Of a stretch of DNA of 53,838 nt, positions 1 through 7,941 are shown piece after piece. Origin of the DNA: a virus; the IMG/VR virus record IMGVR_UViG_3300030012_003138, positions 1 to 53,838 of that record. One strand, 5' to 3'. Within the stretch, counting starts at the first letter, position 1; each line of letters starts with the position of its first letter. The position numbers were made by a program, and so were the translations under genes. The notes beneath the pieces are model-generated. The model searched no databases and was not told where the DNA came from. It saw only the letters and a program-made list of their open reading frames with translations.

Positions 1-619
1 ACAATCAAGTTTACAATTAAGTTCTAATAACAGCACTGCTGCTAATCGCTCTATCTACCTAAACTCAAGTGGTAACGTAGGTATATCAACCACAAGCCCA
101 GCACATAAGCTGGATGTTGTCGGAACCTACAGGATCTCAGATAATACTACCAACGCTAACAACAAACTGCATAGGATGTTGGGTAGGCACTACACAAATG
201 CGGAGCAGGATGTTAATATCTTCTCCTCAATAAGCACAAGCTCAACTAATTTTATTAGCTTTGGAGGAGGGTCATCAAGCTATAATACAGCGACACATAT
301 CGTATTCTACACAGCTTCTAATAACACATCAACGTATGCAGTTGGTCAGGAGAGATTAAGGATTCATAATAATGGAAATATAGGAATTGCTGTAGGAAGC
401 CCACAACAGAAGTTGGATGTCGATGGGCTTATCAAACAAAAGGTATATACAGCTACTTCATTACCTTCACCAAGCTCTGCTACAAGAGGAGCCAGAGCAT
501 TCGTAAGTGATTCAGCAACAGCATATAACAGTTCTAGTGTTGGATCTGCAATAGGTAGTGGTGGTGGTAGTAATTTCGTACCTGTTTACAGCGATGGTTC
601 AAGTTGGAGAATCGGATAA
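1..619 (+). CDS. Tail fibre protein, C-terminal part (cut by window edge)
   Basis: The frame is open from base 2 and continues, in phase, the gene that begins at 51551 and runs off the right edge. Joined, the protein would be 968 residues. This part is Ser/Thr/Asn-rich and carries two copies of a fibre-type motif, GNVGISTTSP followed by HKLDV, and GNIGIAVGSP followed by QKLDV. A terminal domain follows with RGARAFVSDS and ends VPVYSDGSSWRIG. The same motif (GNVGIGTTSP) occurs just before the right edge. Such repeats and the VYSDG.WRIG ending are typical of trimeric tail fibres that bind the host surface. There is no S74 intramolecular chaperone domain. The role is inferred from motif style and position upstream of the lysis genes. 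Confidence 0.85.
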   Translation, partial: QSSLQLSSNNSTAANRSIYLNSSGNVGISTTSPAHKLDVVGTYRISDNTTNANNKLHRMLGRHYTNAEQDVNIFSSISTSSTNFISFGGGSSSYNTATHIVFYTASNNTSTYAVGQERLRIHNNGNIGIAVGSPQQKLDVDGLIKQKVYTATSLPSPSSATRGARAFVSDSATAYNSSSVGSAIGSGGGSNFVPVYSDGSSWRIG

Positions 620-663
620 TAAAGTTGTTGCAATGACATAAATATGTAATTAATGTTCGTATT

Positions 664-936
664 ATGGACAAAAACGAAGAATCTCAGGAATTAGAAGCTA
701 AGAGTTTTGAATTTAACATTAACGACTTCGATCTGATTAGAAGAGCAGTCAACGCTTTGACCAATTTTGATAGTTGTGGAGGAAATAGACAACTGCTAGC
801 AAGATTTAACATCATAGGATCAAGCCTTGAAAGGCAGGGTCTTGATTGTGGTTTCTTACAAAAGCCTGATGAGGCACAAGAAGAGGAGCCTAAACAGGAA
901 TCCAGTGAGCCAGTCGAAGCAGAGGTAGTGCAATAA
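664..936 (+). CDS. Hypothetical protein, acidic C-terminus
   Basis: A 90-residue protein that I do not recognise. Residues 15-60 look like a compact helical domain (FNINDFDLIRRAVNAL, then a segment with QLLARFNIIGSSLERQGL). The last 25 residues are a disordered tail rich in Glu and Pro. It lies 44 bases after the tail-fibre stop. Its TAA overlaps the next ATG by one base (TAATG), so the two are probably translationally coupled. Position between fibre and lysis genes suggests a late gene, perhaps a fibre-associated or assembly protein, but nothing in the sequence proves that. Confidence 0.6.
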   Translation: MDKNEESQELEAKSFEFNINDFDLIRRAVNALTNFDSCGGNRQLLARFNIIGSSLERQGLDCGFLQKPDEAQEEEPKQESSEPVEAEVVQ

Positions 937-1547
937 TGAAGTTTTATGTAGAGGTTGACAATGATGACCATATAGCTGGGATCACTAAGGCTAGGGAAGC
1001 ATATAATGCAGCCTTACCTCAGATTGATAACCCTGATTATGTGGAACCTGATCTAAGGGAAAAAATTGAAAACCCTGATTACGTGCCACCACAGGGTGAT
1101 CCACTAATTGAAAATCCTGACCATGTGCCAGCAAGAGAAGCTATAGGTGAGCCTCTCATAATGAATCCTAATTATGTACAGGCAATCGAAGCTGTAGGAC
1201 ACCCACAGATACCTAATCCTGATTATGATGAGGAAGATGAGGATTCTGAAGAGTTCATAGACAACCCTGATTACGTTCCTGCATCAGACGCTGTAGGGGA
1301 AGAGATGATGGCTAACCCTGATTATGTAGCAGCTACTGAGGCTGAAGGGGAGACAATGATTGAGAATCCCGATTATGTAGAAGCAGTTGGCGAACCTTTA
1401 ATTGATAACCCTGATTATACTGAAGGTACTCCAGACCTTCCAAAGATGATTGATGATGAAGGCTTTACAGAAGATAAAGACTACATAAAGTGGGTTATTG
1501 AGAAGGCTGCTGAGAGTTATGCCAAGGAATTTGGTATTATTGAATAA
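936..1547 (+). CDS. Protein with nine NPDYV-type repeats
   Basis: A very acidic 203-residue protein. Residues 31-165 hold nine degenerate copies of a 14-17-residue unit with core I-x-N-P-D-Y-V, often followed by PAxEAxGEPM. The cores start near residues 32, 46, 60, 77, 94, 110, 127, 144 and 158; two are altered to NPDHV and NPNYV. The N-terminus (MKFYVEVDNDDHIAGITKAR) and C-terminus (DKDYIKWVIEKAAESYAKEFG) are non-repetitive and may form one small domain interrupted by the repeat block. Coupling to the upstream gene and adjacency to the tail fibre suggest a late, possibly fibre-associated role. I do not know a function for this repeat. Confidence 0.65.
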   Translation: MKFYVEVDNDDHIAGITKAREAYNAALPQIDNPDYVEPDLREKIENPDYVPPQGDPLIENPDHVPAREAIGEPLIMNPNYVQAIEAVGHPQIPNPDYDEEDEDSEEFIDNPDYVPASDAVGEEMMANPDYVAATEAEGETMIENPDYVEAVGEPLIDNPDYTEGTPDLPKMIDDEGFTEDKDYIKWVIEKAAESYAKEFGIIE

Positions 1548-1568
1548 GTATGATATATTGCTCGCTTT

Positions 1569-1742
1569 ATGAGCAATAGCGAAATAGTAGCTAAAGGTGT
1601 TACAGGAGTGACTGGCTCTCTGATAGCAGTCACGATTCCTTATGCAGAAGTCATTCAATGGGGCATTCAAGTCGTTGGAGGACTCTTAGGTATCACTGTA
1701 GCTATAATAACTTTATATAATTTAATTAAGAAAAAGAAATGA
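1569..1742 (+). CDS. Small membrane protein, putative holin
   Basis: A 57-residue protein with one long or two short hydrophobic segments (residues 15-27 and 32-52), then a basic tail LIKKKK. Its last four bases overlap the next start (ATGA at 1739-1742). Size, topology and place at the head of the lysis cassette fit a small holin or antiholin, which makes or regulates lesions in the inner membrane so that the endolysin can reach the cell wall. The family is not recognised, so the call rests on topology and context. It could instead be an accessory lysis regulator for the neighbouring holin-like gene. Confidence 0.6.
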   Translation: MSNSEIVAKGVTGVTGSLIAVTIPYAEVIQWGIQVVGGLLGITVAIITLYNLIKKKK

Positions 1743-1903
1743 ATAAACAAGCAATATTAGGCATTATTCGTCATATGTTAACTTTCGGTGGTGGTTTTAT
1801 GACACAAAATGGCATGGCTTCTGGCGAAGAAGTTACTACTGGTGTATCGGCAGCAGTCACTCTTGTGGGTGTTATATGGTCAATTTTATCTAAAAAGAAG
1901 TAA
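1739..1903 (+). CDS. Putative holin, Pam3-gp28-like
   Basis: A 54-residue protein starting MNKQAILGIIRHMLTFGGGF, then a Gly/Ala/Thr-rich second hydrophobic segment ending VGVIWSILSKKK. The order of R-H-x-L-x-x-x-G-G, a short loop, a second membrane segment containing W-S and a lysine tail matches my memory of the Pam3-gp28 holin family. It overlaps the preceding small membrane protein by four bases. Holins of this type permeabilise the inner membrane at lysis time. The family assignment is from recall of the pattern, not a search. Confidence 0.65.
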   Translation: MNKQAILGIIRHMLTFGGGFMTQNGMASGEEVTTGVSAAVTLVGVIWSILSKKK

Positions 1904-1904
1904 A

Positions 1905-2027
1905 ATGCCTTTTAGTAAATATTCAAAAAAACAAAAAAAGTTAGCTTCTATAGCGGAACCAAGAGATAAAATAACTAAAGCTGATTTTATAAAAATTAAT
2001 CTAAAAAAGAAAAATAATAAAAAGTGA
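1905..2027 (+). CDS. Small basic protein of lysis cassette
   Basis: A 40-residue Lys-rich protein starting MPFSKYSKKQKKLASIAEPR and containing DKITKADF. The frame is open further upstream to 1809, but that would overlap the holin-like gene almost entirely. The ATG at 1905, two bases after the previous stop, is the natural start. Short proteins with this SKY-KKQKKLA-PRDKIT pattern occur in many marine phages near lysis or packaging genes; their function is unknown. The next gene starts with GTG overlapping this stop (GTGA). Confidence 0.65.
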   Translation: MPFSKYSKKQKKLASIAEPRDKITKADFIKINLKKKNNKK

Positions 2028-2218
2028 GGAACTTTTTCCGCATAATTGTATTAGCGTTAGAAGCTTATGTGAATTATACTAGGTCTAAACAACGGAAATA
2101 CGTATATGACCTTGAAGATGAAGTTGATCGCCTTGCTGCTGATGGTAGCCCTGCTGCCAAGTTGCAACTTGAGCGACTTAGCGGGCGACTCCAGATTGAA
2201 CGAAAGCGCAATATATGA
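2024..2218 (+). CDS. i-spanin-like small membrane protein
   Basis: A 64-residue protein starting at GTG 2024, overlapping the preceding TGA. It has an N-terminal hydrophobic stretch (FFRIIVLALEAYV, residues 4-16), then a charged, probably coiled-coil segment with DLEDEVDRLAADG and LQLERLSGRLQIERKR. A lipoprotein gene begins inside it in the +1 frame (2106) and extends past it. This nested or overlapping pair is the classical Rz/Rz1 layout, in which the inner-membrane spanin and outer-membrane lipoprotein spanin fuse the two membranes in the last step of lysis. The anchor is short and the coiled coil small, so the i-spanin role is inferred mainly from gene architecture. Confidence 0.6.
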   Translation: MRNFFRIIVLALEAYVNYTRSKQRKYVYDLEDEVDRLAADGSPAAKLQLERLSGRLQIERKRNI

Positions 2219-2375
2219 TCCACCTACGATTAGCCTTATAAAAGGCTACGATTATCCGTTTGTAGAGGGTAATCTCATGGGTCGTGGTCAGAAGTTCCAT
2301 AGTGATTTTTCGTACAGACGTGCTATAATTATAGGTAATGATAGCAATCTGCGTAGGACACTCTCGACCAAATGA
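2106..2375 (+). CDS. o-spanin-like lipoprotein
   Basis: An 89-residue protein (or 86 if it starts at the second Met, MKLIALLL) with a classic lipoprotein signal peptide: basic start, hydrophobic core LIALLLMVAL and lipobox LPSC with the acceptor Cys at residue 20. The mature part contains YDPPTISLIKGYDY and GRGQKFHSDFSYRRAIIIGND. The gene starts inside the i-spanin-like gene in another frame and overlaps the amidase start by 38 bases. An outer-membrane lipoprotein here fits an o-spanin partner, implying a Gram-negative host. The ATG codons at 2106 and 2115 are both plausible starts. Confidence 0.7.
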   Translation: MTLKMKLIALLLMVALLPSCNLSDLAGDSRLNESAIYDPPTISLIKGYDYPFVEGNLMGRGQKFHSDFSYRRAIIIGNDSNLRRTLSTK

Positions 2376-2892
2376 TTCAGGTGCAGCCTCAGTAACTGGA
2401 GTCACTGAATGGGATTACAATTCGGAGCTTGCCGAGATGATTGGCAAGGAACTAAAACAACCATATAAGGTTTACCACACCTATAAAGGTGGGAGTTATG
2501 TCACTGCTATGCGGTGGTTAGCTCGTAAACTCGATGAAGATCGTGTAGACACAGCCGTTGAATTGCATTTCAACGCAGCAACACCCAAAGCAACAGGCCA
2601 TGAATGGTTACACTGGCACACCTCTGAGAAAGGAAGATTACTTGCACGTACACTAAGGGATTCTTTTGAAGACTCTTTCCCTCTATTTAGGAGTAGGGGA
2701 ATTAAGCCACGTAAAAAAGGAAGTAGAGGAGCTTACTTTCTACGTGCGACCTCAATGCCCGCCTGTATCGCAGAACCATTTTTTGGGACTAATAAAGAAG
2801 ATTGGGATTTAGCTGTAAATAGTAAACAAGGAATGGCCTCTGCTATAGCAGGGGGGATCAAATTATATTCGGAGCTTGTGGAAAGGTGGTAA
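2338..2892 (+). CDS. Endolysin, N-acetylmuramoyl-L-alanine amidase (Amidase_3)
   Basis: A 184-residue single-domain amidase that cuts the bond between N-acetylmuramic acid and L-alanine in peptidoglycan. The zinc-binding and catalytic signature of the Amidase_3 family is present: His8 (CVGHSRPNDSGA), Glu24 (EWDYN), His77 (VELHFNA) and catalytic Glu146 (IAEPFFG). No cell-wall-binding domain or signal peptide is visible, so export would depend on the holin-like proteins just upstream. It overlaps the o-spanin gene by 38 bases, completing a compact cassette of six lysis genes. Confidence 0.9.
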   Translation: MIAICVGHSRPNDSGAASVTGVTEWDYNSELAEMIGKELKQPYKVYHTYKGGSYVTAMRWLARKLDEDRVDTAVELHFNAATPKATGHEWLHWHTSEKGRLLARTLRDSFEDSFPLFRSRGIKPRKKGSRGAYFLRATSMPACIAEPFFGTNKEDWDLAVNSKQGMASAIAGGIKLYSELVERW

Positions 2893-2893
2893 T

Positions 2894-3196
2894 GTGGAAC
2901 TCCCAAAGACAGTTTCTATTGCTGGCAGACGAGTAAAGCTTGCCTTAGTTCCCTTTAATGGGGACAGCCCTGACTACGGATTATATCTACACGACAAGAA
3001 AACTATTGAGATAAATAATACTCTCAAAGGTAAAGCCCTTATACACACCATAAGGCATGAAATGATGGAGGCTAGTTTATTACTGAGCGGTGTAGGGTGG
3101 TTAGAGAACTATGATCAAGAGGCTATTGTCCGTTGCATGGAGGAGATATTCTTCCCTGCATGGGAGGCGTTCCTCAAACGAATAAACCAAGATTGA
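2894..3196 (+). CDS. Putative small zincin-like protein
   Basis: About 100 residues. I chose GTG 2894, two bases after the amidase stop and downstream of AAAGGTGG; a TTG at 2876 in the same frame is possible. The middle shows HTIRHEMMEASLLLSG, a helix with an HExxxA pattern, followed by an acidic helix EEIF. This resembles small phage proteins with an HExxH-type metallopeptidase helix, but the second His is replaced (HEMMEA), so activity is doubtful. It sits between the endolysin and a nuclease; its role is unknown. Confidence 0.55.
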   Translation: MELPKTVSIAGRRVKLALVPFNGDSPDYGLYLHDKKTIEINNTLKGKALIHTIRHEMMEASLLLSGVGWLENYDQEAIVRCMEEIFFPAWEAFLKRINQD

Positions 3197-3197
3197 T

Positions 3198-3728
3198 TTG
3201 GCTAAAAATAAAAAACGATTCAAGGTCGAGGACAACTTTGTTGTTTACCGACCCACGAGCGAAGACTTAGTTATCGCTCACAAACGCTCTTGTAAATTAG
3301 GAGTGTTACCTAACTCATTTACTCAGGGTTTAGGGCGCATGGCAGGATACTTAGGAGAGATAGCAGTACAAAAATATTTGAAGAGGAGTAAGTATGTAGG
3401 TGACTCCGTGTATACACATGATATTGAGTACAAGAAAAGAAAGATAGAAGTTAAATCAAAGTCTTGTGCTACTCCTCCAAAATCTCATTACTCTGCTTCT
3501 GTTAATTGTAAGAAGCAGTTCATGCCCGACAACGACGTTTATTTTTTCACTAGAGTTCGTAAGGATTTCATGGTTGTTTGGATTGTAGGTTGGTTACCTA
3601 CTACAAAACTATTGAAGGAAGCTGAGTATAAACAAAGAGGAGATAAAGATACTGATGGCTTTGTGTACAAAACCTCTGGTCTACATATTGATATAGGTGA
3701 TCTAAACTCACCTACGTTATTTCAATAA
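3198..3728 (+). CDS. PD-(D/E)XK-fold nuclease
   Basis: A 176-residue protein with a TTG start (Met-Ala-Lys-Asn), one base after the previous stop. The restriction-enzyme-like core is visible: Glu54 in GYLGEIAVQKYL, Asp75 in THDIEY, then Glu84-Val-Lys86 in KIEVKSKS. These residues bind the metal ion and cleave DNA in this superfamily. A basic C-terminal half follows. It could degrade host DNA, resolve branched phage DNA or nick during packaging; the sequence does not decide. It is the last (+) gene of this unit and overlaps the convergent (-) gene by seven bases. Confidence 0.7.
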   Translation: MAKNKKRFKVEDNFVVYRPTSEDLVIAHKRSCKLGVLPNSFTQGLGRMAGYLGEIAVQKYLKRSKYVGDSVYTHDIEYKKRKIEVKSKSCATPPKSHYSASVNCKKQFMPDNDVYFFTRVRKDFMVVWIVGWLPTTKLLKEAEYKQRGDKDTDGFVYKTSGLHIDIGDLNSPTLFQ

Positions 3729-3988
3729 GTTTCTTCAGGTGTAGATATAAAGATAGGATACCCTTCACCTCTTGACCCTGCTACATTAACCCAAAAATAT
3801 TCTTCGGCTTCATCAGGTTTCATTTCTTTAGCTAATATTTCTATACATTTTTCTATAGAGTATACAGCCCTTGTGGGGTCTTCATCGAGTGCGACTCCAA
3901 TAAAAGCGTCATCAAAGCCATCAGGAACTATAACAGATTCACTCGGCACTACCGTCTCACAGAACTCGTTTATTTCATCTCTAGTCAT
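3722..3988 (-). CDS. Conserved hypothetical protein, paralogue of the 12.7-kb gene
   Basis: An 88-residue acidic protein. Residues 19-80 carry the pattern DGFDDAFIGVA, AVYSIEKCIEILAKE, YPIFIS. The gene at 12651-12923 has the same order (SGLEDAYIGTV, ACYSKQMTIDLLQKN, TPCFLDD), so the two are diverged paralogues. I believe the family is widespread in phages and bacteria and uncharacterised. It is the last gene of the (-) replication unit and overlaps the primase-helicase stop by eight bases. A regulatory or replisome-accessory role is possible but unproven. Confidence 0.6.
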   Translation of the reverse strand: MTRDEINEFCETVVPSESVIVPDGFDDAFIGVALDEDPTRAVYSIEKCIEILAKEMKPDEAEEYFWVNVAGSRGEGYPIFISTPEETY

Positions 3989-6161
3989 CAGAGCTACTAA
4001 TACCCCATTTAGAATCTAAATCAATAGTATAAATTTTAAGGTTATTTTTGTATACGGATGTTATAGGACGTATATCTTTTTCTGCTTTACTCGCTTCTTC
4101 AAGTGATTGCATGCTACGAAGCATCCATTCAGTATTACTTGTTAATGTGTTCAAAGGCTTTCCTCCATTTAGGTCTTGTATCTTAGCCATTAATTTAAAG
4201 ACTGTACCGCTCCATGTAGGTTTAGCGTAACCATATTCTTTTAAGTTTTCTACAAAAAATTCTATAGCTTCAATTATGACAGATCTATTTGAGTTAGCAA
4301 AAGCAGCCGTATCTATTTCAGGGTCTATGTAGGATTTTATACCAAACCTTGAATTACCTTTTATGTGCTTTGGCACTTTATATTCTAATAACCATTGTGC
4401 AAAGTAAGGCATTTCTTCGTCTAATGTGCTTTCTATAATAGTGTTACTAACTTCTTCTACGTCAAGTAGTTTAGCAAAATCACTAGTAGCCTTGTCCGAT
4501 ATCCGTAAAGCAATTATCTTATCCCGATTACTTGAGTCAAGGGCAGGGATAACTGATAGACTGGTTGCGTCCATGTTCAAAGACATAATCACCCTACCAC
4601 TCCAACTTATCGTAATAGTATCTTGGAATTTAGCTTGGTATTCTATTCTTGGGTTAGCTGTTGCTTTTTTAATTAGCTCAGTAGCTCTTCGCCTTTCTGC
4701 AAAAGAAGCAGCCGAAGTTGTATCATCGATAACCCAAGCAGCTACTCTACCTAATTCTTTGTTAAATTTACTATCTCCACTAAGGTAATCAGAAGCGTCA
4801 GCAAAACCACCAAGTAAACCCCCAATCAATTTGTTAGAAAGTAAAGATTTACCTTTATTTGTTGGGCCAACTAATATTAATGCGTGTCCTTGTTTAGCTT
4901 CTTTATAAAGAACTGCTGAGTATATCCGCTGTAGCCAAGCATAAAAATAGTCTAAAGAATCATCATCTTTAAAAAATTGAGTTAACCATTTATCTATAAA
5001 AGGCCATTTAGACTTATCACTTTCTCCCGCAGGGGGTGTAGCTTTTAAAGTACTTGTGTTAAGTATTCTATTTGGCCCTGAATCTACTATTGTACGTGAG
5101 TCAAATATTATAGGGGCAATCTCATCAATTCTACTATCTCTTTGAATAGTAAGTATAGCACTTTCTAATTCACTAAGTTTTTGATTTCTGCGTTGTCTTT
5201 TTTCAAAACCCGCCTGTCTTAATTCTAATTTTAATTGGTCTTTATCTATCAAACAAGCCCTCTCATCAATTAAAGTGTAGAATGCTTTACCCGTATACCA
5301 ATACTTCTCAATCAAAAACTCTAATTTTTTGTCCTCATATTCTTCCACAAATTTTGGGCCAAATATTTCTTTCCAAGTTAAAAAGTCTTTAGCTGCTCGT
5401 GTAGACCAACATTGAATTCCTTCGGGGAGTACCTGACACCCTTCTCTTTCTATACCATCGTCGATCCAAAAAAGTGGGCCTCTAGAACCTACGTTAAAAG
5501 GGCCAGTCCACCTGTTTTTATATTTGGGGTTTGTCCTAACTTCTTCTTCAACAACTTCTAATGGTATTGTTAAAGCGTTTGGTGCTTGTGGTGGGTTATC
5601 TAACCCCGCTTTTATAAGTAGTTTTTTGCATACACTATGGGGGATTTTTTTTCCTGTATCTTTAATTATTTCACCTAAATAAAAATACTGAGATGATTTC
5701 AAAGAAGATTTATCGAAACCTTGGTACAGAGCATCTACTTTGAATTTATCAGCAATTTTACGTATAAAAGAAGGATGTATTTGAGAACCAACAGGAAGCC
5801 TTTCTTCAAATTCAAAAGCAAGTCTCAAGTATCCTGAAGGAGTCTTAGTAATAAGCGTAGGTGGGAAGTCACCGCATTTAGCTAGTATTTCATCTACGAT
5901 AGTACCCCAATCAACATCCACATTGTCGTATTCAACAACAAACCCCCACATCGCACATATAGGGTTATCTTCTGTGATGCGTAAAGAAGCAATGTAACCC
6001 TCTGCTAAACTATAATAAGCATAGTCAGTATCAGGGTGAGCATTCCAAGAGCTTCTTTGTTTCTTATTTGTAAATTTTTTAGGTGTTAATTTTAATTCTG
6101 TGATCGAGTTGCAACTATATACACTGGAGCTTGATAGGTTTTTTAAATATCTGTATCGCAT
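3981..6161 (-). CDS. Primase-helicase (AEP-like N-terminus, SF3 helicase C-terminus)
   Basis: About 726 residues; two starts are possible (Met at 6161, just after the polymerase stop, or Met at 6200 overlapping it). Numbered from the longer start, the N-terminal 200 residues contain MWGFVVEYDNVDVDW, TKTPSGYLRLAFEFE and GFDKSSLKSSQYFYLGE, resembling phage primase domains. A superfamily 3 helicase follows with Walker A at 445-452 (GPTNKGKS) and Walker B at 490-493 (VIDD). Such proteins make RNA or DNA primers and unwind the fork for the phage polymerase, encoded immediately upstream in the same transcript. There is no zinc finger and no DnaB-type helicase. Confidence 0.85.
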   Translation of the reverse strand: MRYRYLKNLSSSSVYSCNSITELKLTPKKFTNKKQRSSWNAHPDTDYAYYSLAEGYIASLRITEDNPICAMWGFVVEYDNVDVDWGTIVDEILAKCGDFPPTLITKTPSGYLRLAFEFEERLPVGSQIHPSFIRKIADKFKVDALYQGFDKSSLKSSQYFYLGEIIKDTGKKIPHSVCKKLLIKAGLDNPPQAPNALTIPLEVVEEEVRTNPKYKNRWTGPFNVGSRGPLFWIDDGIEREGCQVLPEGIQCWSTRAAKDFLTWKEIFGPKFVEEYEDKKLEFLIEKYWYTGKAFYTLIDERACLIDKDQLKLELRQAGFEKRQRRNQKLSELESAILTIQRDSRIDEIAPIIFDSRTIVDSGPNRILNTSTLKATPPAGESDKSKWPFIDKWLTQFFKDDDSLDYFYAWLQRIYSAVLYKEAKQGHALILVGPTNKGKSLLSNKLIGGLLGGFADASDYLSGDSKFNKELGRVAAWVIDDTTSAASFAERRRATELIKKATANPRIEYQAKFQDTITISWSGRVIMSLNMDATSLSVIPALDSSNRDKIIALRISDKATSDFAKLLDVEEVSNTIIESTLDEEMPYFAQWLLEYKVPKHIKGNSRFGIKSYIDPEIDTAAFANSNRSVIIEAIEFFVENLKEYGYAKPTWSGTVFKLMAKIQDLNGGKPLNTLTSNTEWMLRSMQSLEEASKAEKDIRPITSVYKNNLKIYTIDLDSKWGISSSDD

Positions 6162-6162
6162 T

Positions 6163-7926
6163 TTATTTTTCGTATTTATCCAAAACTTTGCCTTCAGCAT
6201 CTAGGGGGATTTCAGGCAACCACTTTGGTGGGGTTCTCATTTCATTTATAACACGACTCAAAGTTTCCTCTGCGTCTTTTTCGTCCACTTCTATGACAAC
6301 TTCGTCATGCACGTGGAAAATGATATCCATCCCTTTGTTTTCGAGGCGGGTGAGTATATCAGAAAATATGTCTCGTGCAAGTGCTTGAGAAGCGTTTTCT
6401 GTTAAAAGACCTCCGTACAATTTTACAGGCATCTTTTTCGCTCCTTTAGCTACTAAACCAATATAATTTCTACGCCCGTATTGGAGCATGGTTTGGATAG
6501 CTCCGTAGTTAAGTGTACGCCCTGATGGTAATTCTATTGTAAAATCGTGTCCTAATGAATAAGCTACGTGTAAATTCCTTTGTAGTTTGTTCCAAAGGGC
6601 CACAACTCGTTTCATTTTTGTTCTGTATAATTTTACTGCCTTGACAGCTTCCGCTTCATCCATTCCAGAAATCAAAGCAAATTTTTTAGCTGATACAGAG
6701 TAGCCACAACCAAGAACCATTGTTTTTACTAGGTGACGTAGCGATGGGTCTTGATCTTTTAGAATGCCTTTCGATTTATCCCATTTGTCGAAACGTATTG
6801 CAAACGCTTCATAAATATCATCACTGTTTTTTATCTCTTCTAAAGAATCTTGGTCTTCTGCTAACCAACATAACGTCCTGACTTCTATTTGAGAAAGATC
6901 TACAACAACTAATTTATTGCCTTTTTTTGGTGATATTAAGCTTCTTAAATCAATACCGAACATTTCACCTCTCGGCAAGTTTTGTAGGTTTAAGTTACCT
7001 CCACTACCACTAAATCTACCTGTATGCGCTCCGTGATATAAAATACCCCCATAGTATCTATGATCGGACATTGTAGCATATTCAAAAGCTTCAAGCTTTC
7101 TTTTAAGTGAGTTCATCCTACGGTAGTCACGGACAGCGGAAATCCACTTGTACTTATCTTGATTTTCTTCGATCCATTTATTAGCTTCTTCGTCGGTAAG
7201 AGCTAAACTAGCAGGAGGTTCTAAGCCTTCTTTTTTGCATTCTTCATTGAAGGCTTTTCTAGATAGAATTGGTTTTTCATTTACCCAAGGGATATTGTTT
7301 TTAGCATCAAATAAAGTCTTATTAATTTTTATTAAATAGGTTTTCAATAGTTTAGTATCTATAGGGATGCCTCTTTGAACACATCTCCTGTTAGCAAGAC
7401 TTATGTTTTGCTCTTGTTTGGGCCAATCTTTTTCTAAGTCTTGCCATAATTTTAGGCATAGCTCCGAGTCTTTTAATGCGTATTCATCAACTTGTTTTTG
7501 GAAATCTTTAGACATACTAGACCATTTTTTGCCTGACATATTGTCCCTTGTAGATTTATCTACTTCTAAATTATACAAAGTCGTTGTAGCCCCTTTTAAC
7601 GACCTTGGCAAACCACAATAAGCAGCTAGGTCTGCGGTGCATACCCAATCCTCATACTCAAATTTAGGCCACCAGTTTTGGTCAACTCCATACAGGTAAA
7701 GTGTTTCATCGAACTGAGCGTTATGTGAGAGTACTCGATTGCCTGTTATCACACTCCAATCAAATTCTTTTTTAGGACAACCTACAAAACTTGTGCCTTC
7801 GTCCCCAACAGCACTGACTCGATAAGCATCAAAATCGCTGTGACTAAAGTAACCCAATAAACCTAAAGTTTTTACTGAGCAATCTTTATCGTAGTAAGTC
7901 TCAAAATCTATAGCAATAGTTTTCAT
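6163..7926 (-). CDS. DNA polymerase, family A, with 3'-5' exonuclease
   Basis: A replicative PolA-type enzyme of 587 residues from ATG 7926. The proofreading domain has Exo I (AIDFET, Asp7 and Glu9), Exo II (HNAQFDE, Asp73) and Exo III (YALKD, Asp153). The polymerase domain has motif A (VVVDLSQIEVR, Asp343), motif B (RHLVKTMVLGCGY, Lys401 and Tyr409) and motif C (HVHDEV, Asp541). The residue at the position equivalent to Escherichia coli Phe762 is Leu405. No 5'-3' exonuclease domain is present, as usual in phages. An in-frame GTG at 7947 would add seven residues but lies inside a 13-bp hairpin stem, so I prefer the ATG. The stop lies one base before the downstream primase start. Confidence 0.93.
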   Translation of the reverse strand: MKTIAIDFETYYDKDCSVKTLGLLGYFSHSDFDAYRVSAVGDEGTSFVGCPKKEFDWSVITGNRVLSHNAQFDETLYLYGVDQNWWPKFEYEDWVCTADLAAYCGLPRSLKGATTTLYNLEVDKSTRDNMSGKKWSSMSKDFQKQVDEYALKDSELCLKLWQDLEKDWPKQEQNISLANRRCVQRGIPIDTKLLKTYLIKINKTLFDAKNNIPWVNEKPILSRKAFNEECKKEGLEPPASLALTDEEANKWIEENQDKYKWISAVRDYRRMNSLKRKLEAFEYATMSDHRYYGGILYHGAHTGRFSGSGGNLNLQNLPRGEMFGIDLRSLISPKKGNKLVVVDLSQIEVRTLCWLAEDQDSLEEIKNSDDIYEAFAIRFDKWDKSKGILKDQDPSLRHLVKTMVLGCGYSVSAKKFALISGMDEAEAVKAVKLYRTKMKRVVALWNKLQRNLHVAYSLGHDFTIELPSGRTLNYGAIQTMLQYGRRNYIGLVAKGAKKMPVKLYGGLLTENASQALARDIFSDILTRLENKGMDIIFHVHDEVVIEVDEKDAEETLSRVINEMRTPPKWLPEIPLDAEGKVLDKYEK

Positions 7927-7941
7927 AATTTTTGATGAGTT

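Noticed and set aside
1809-1904. Upstream extension of the 40-residue basic protein to ATG 1809
   Set aside because: The extension overlaps most of the holin-like gene in another frame; the ATG at 1905 directly follows that gene's stop.
4426-4788. 120-residue frame on the (+) strand inside the primase-helicase gene
   Set aside because: It mirrors a well-supported gene with clear Walker motifs and has a low-complexity Ser/Leu composition typical of antisense shadows.
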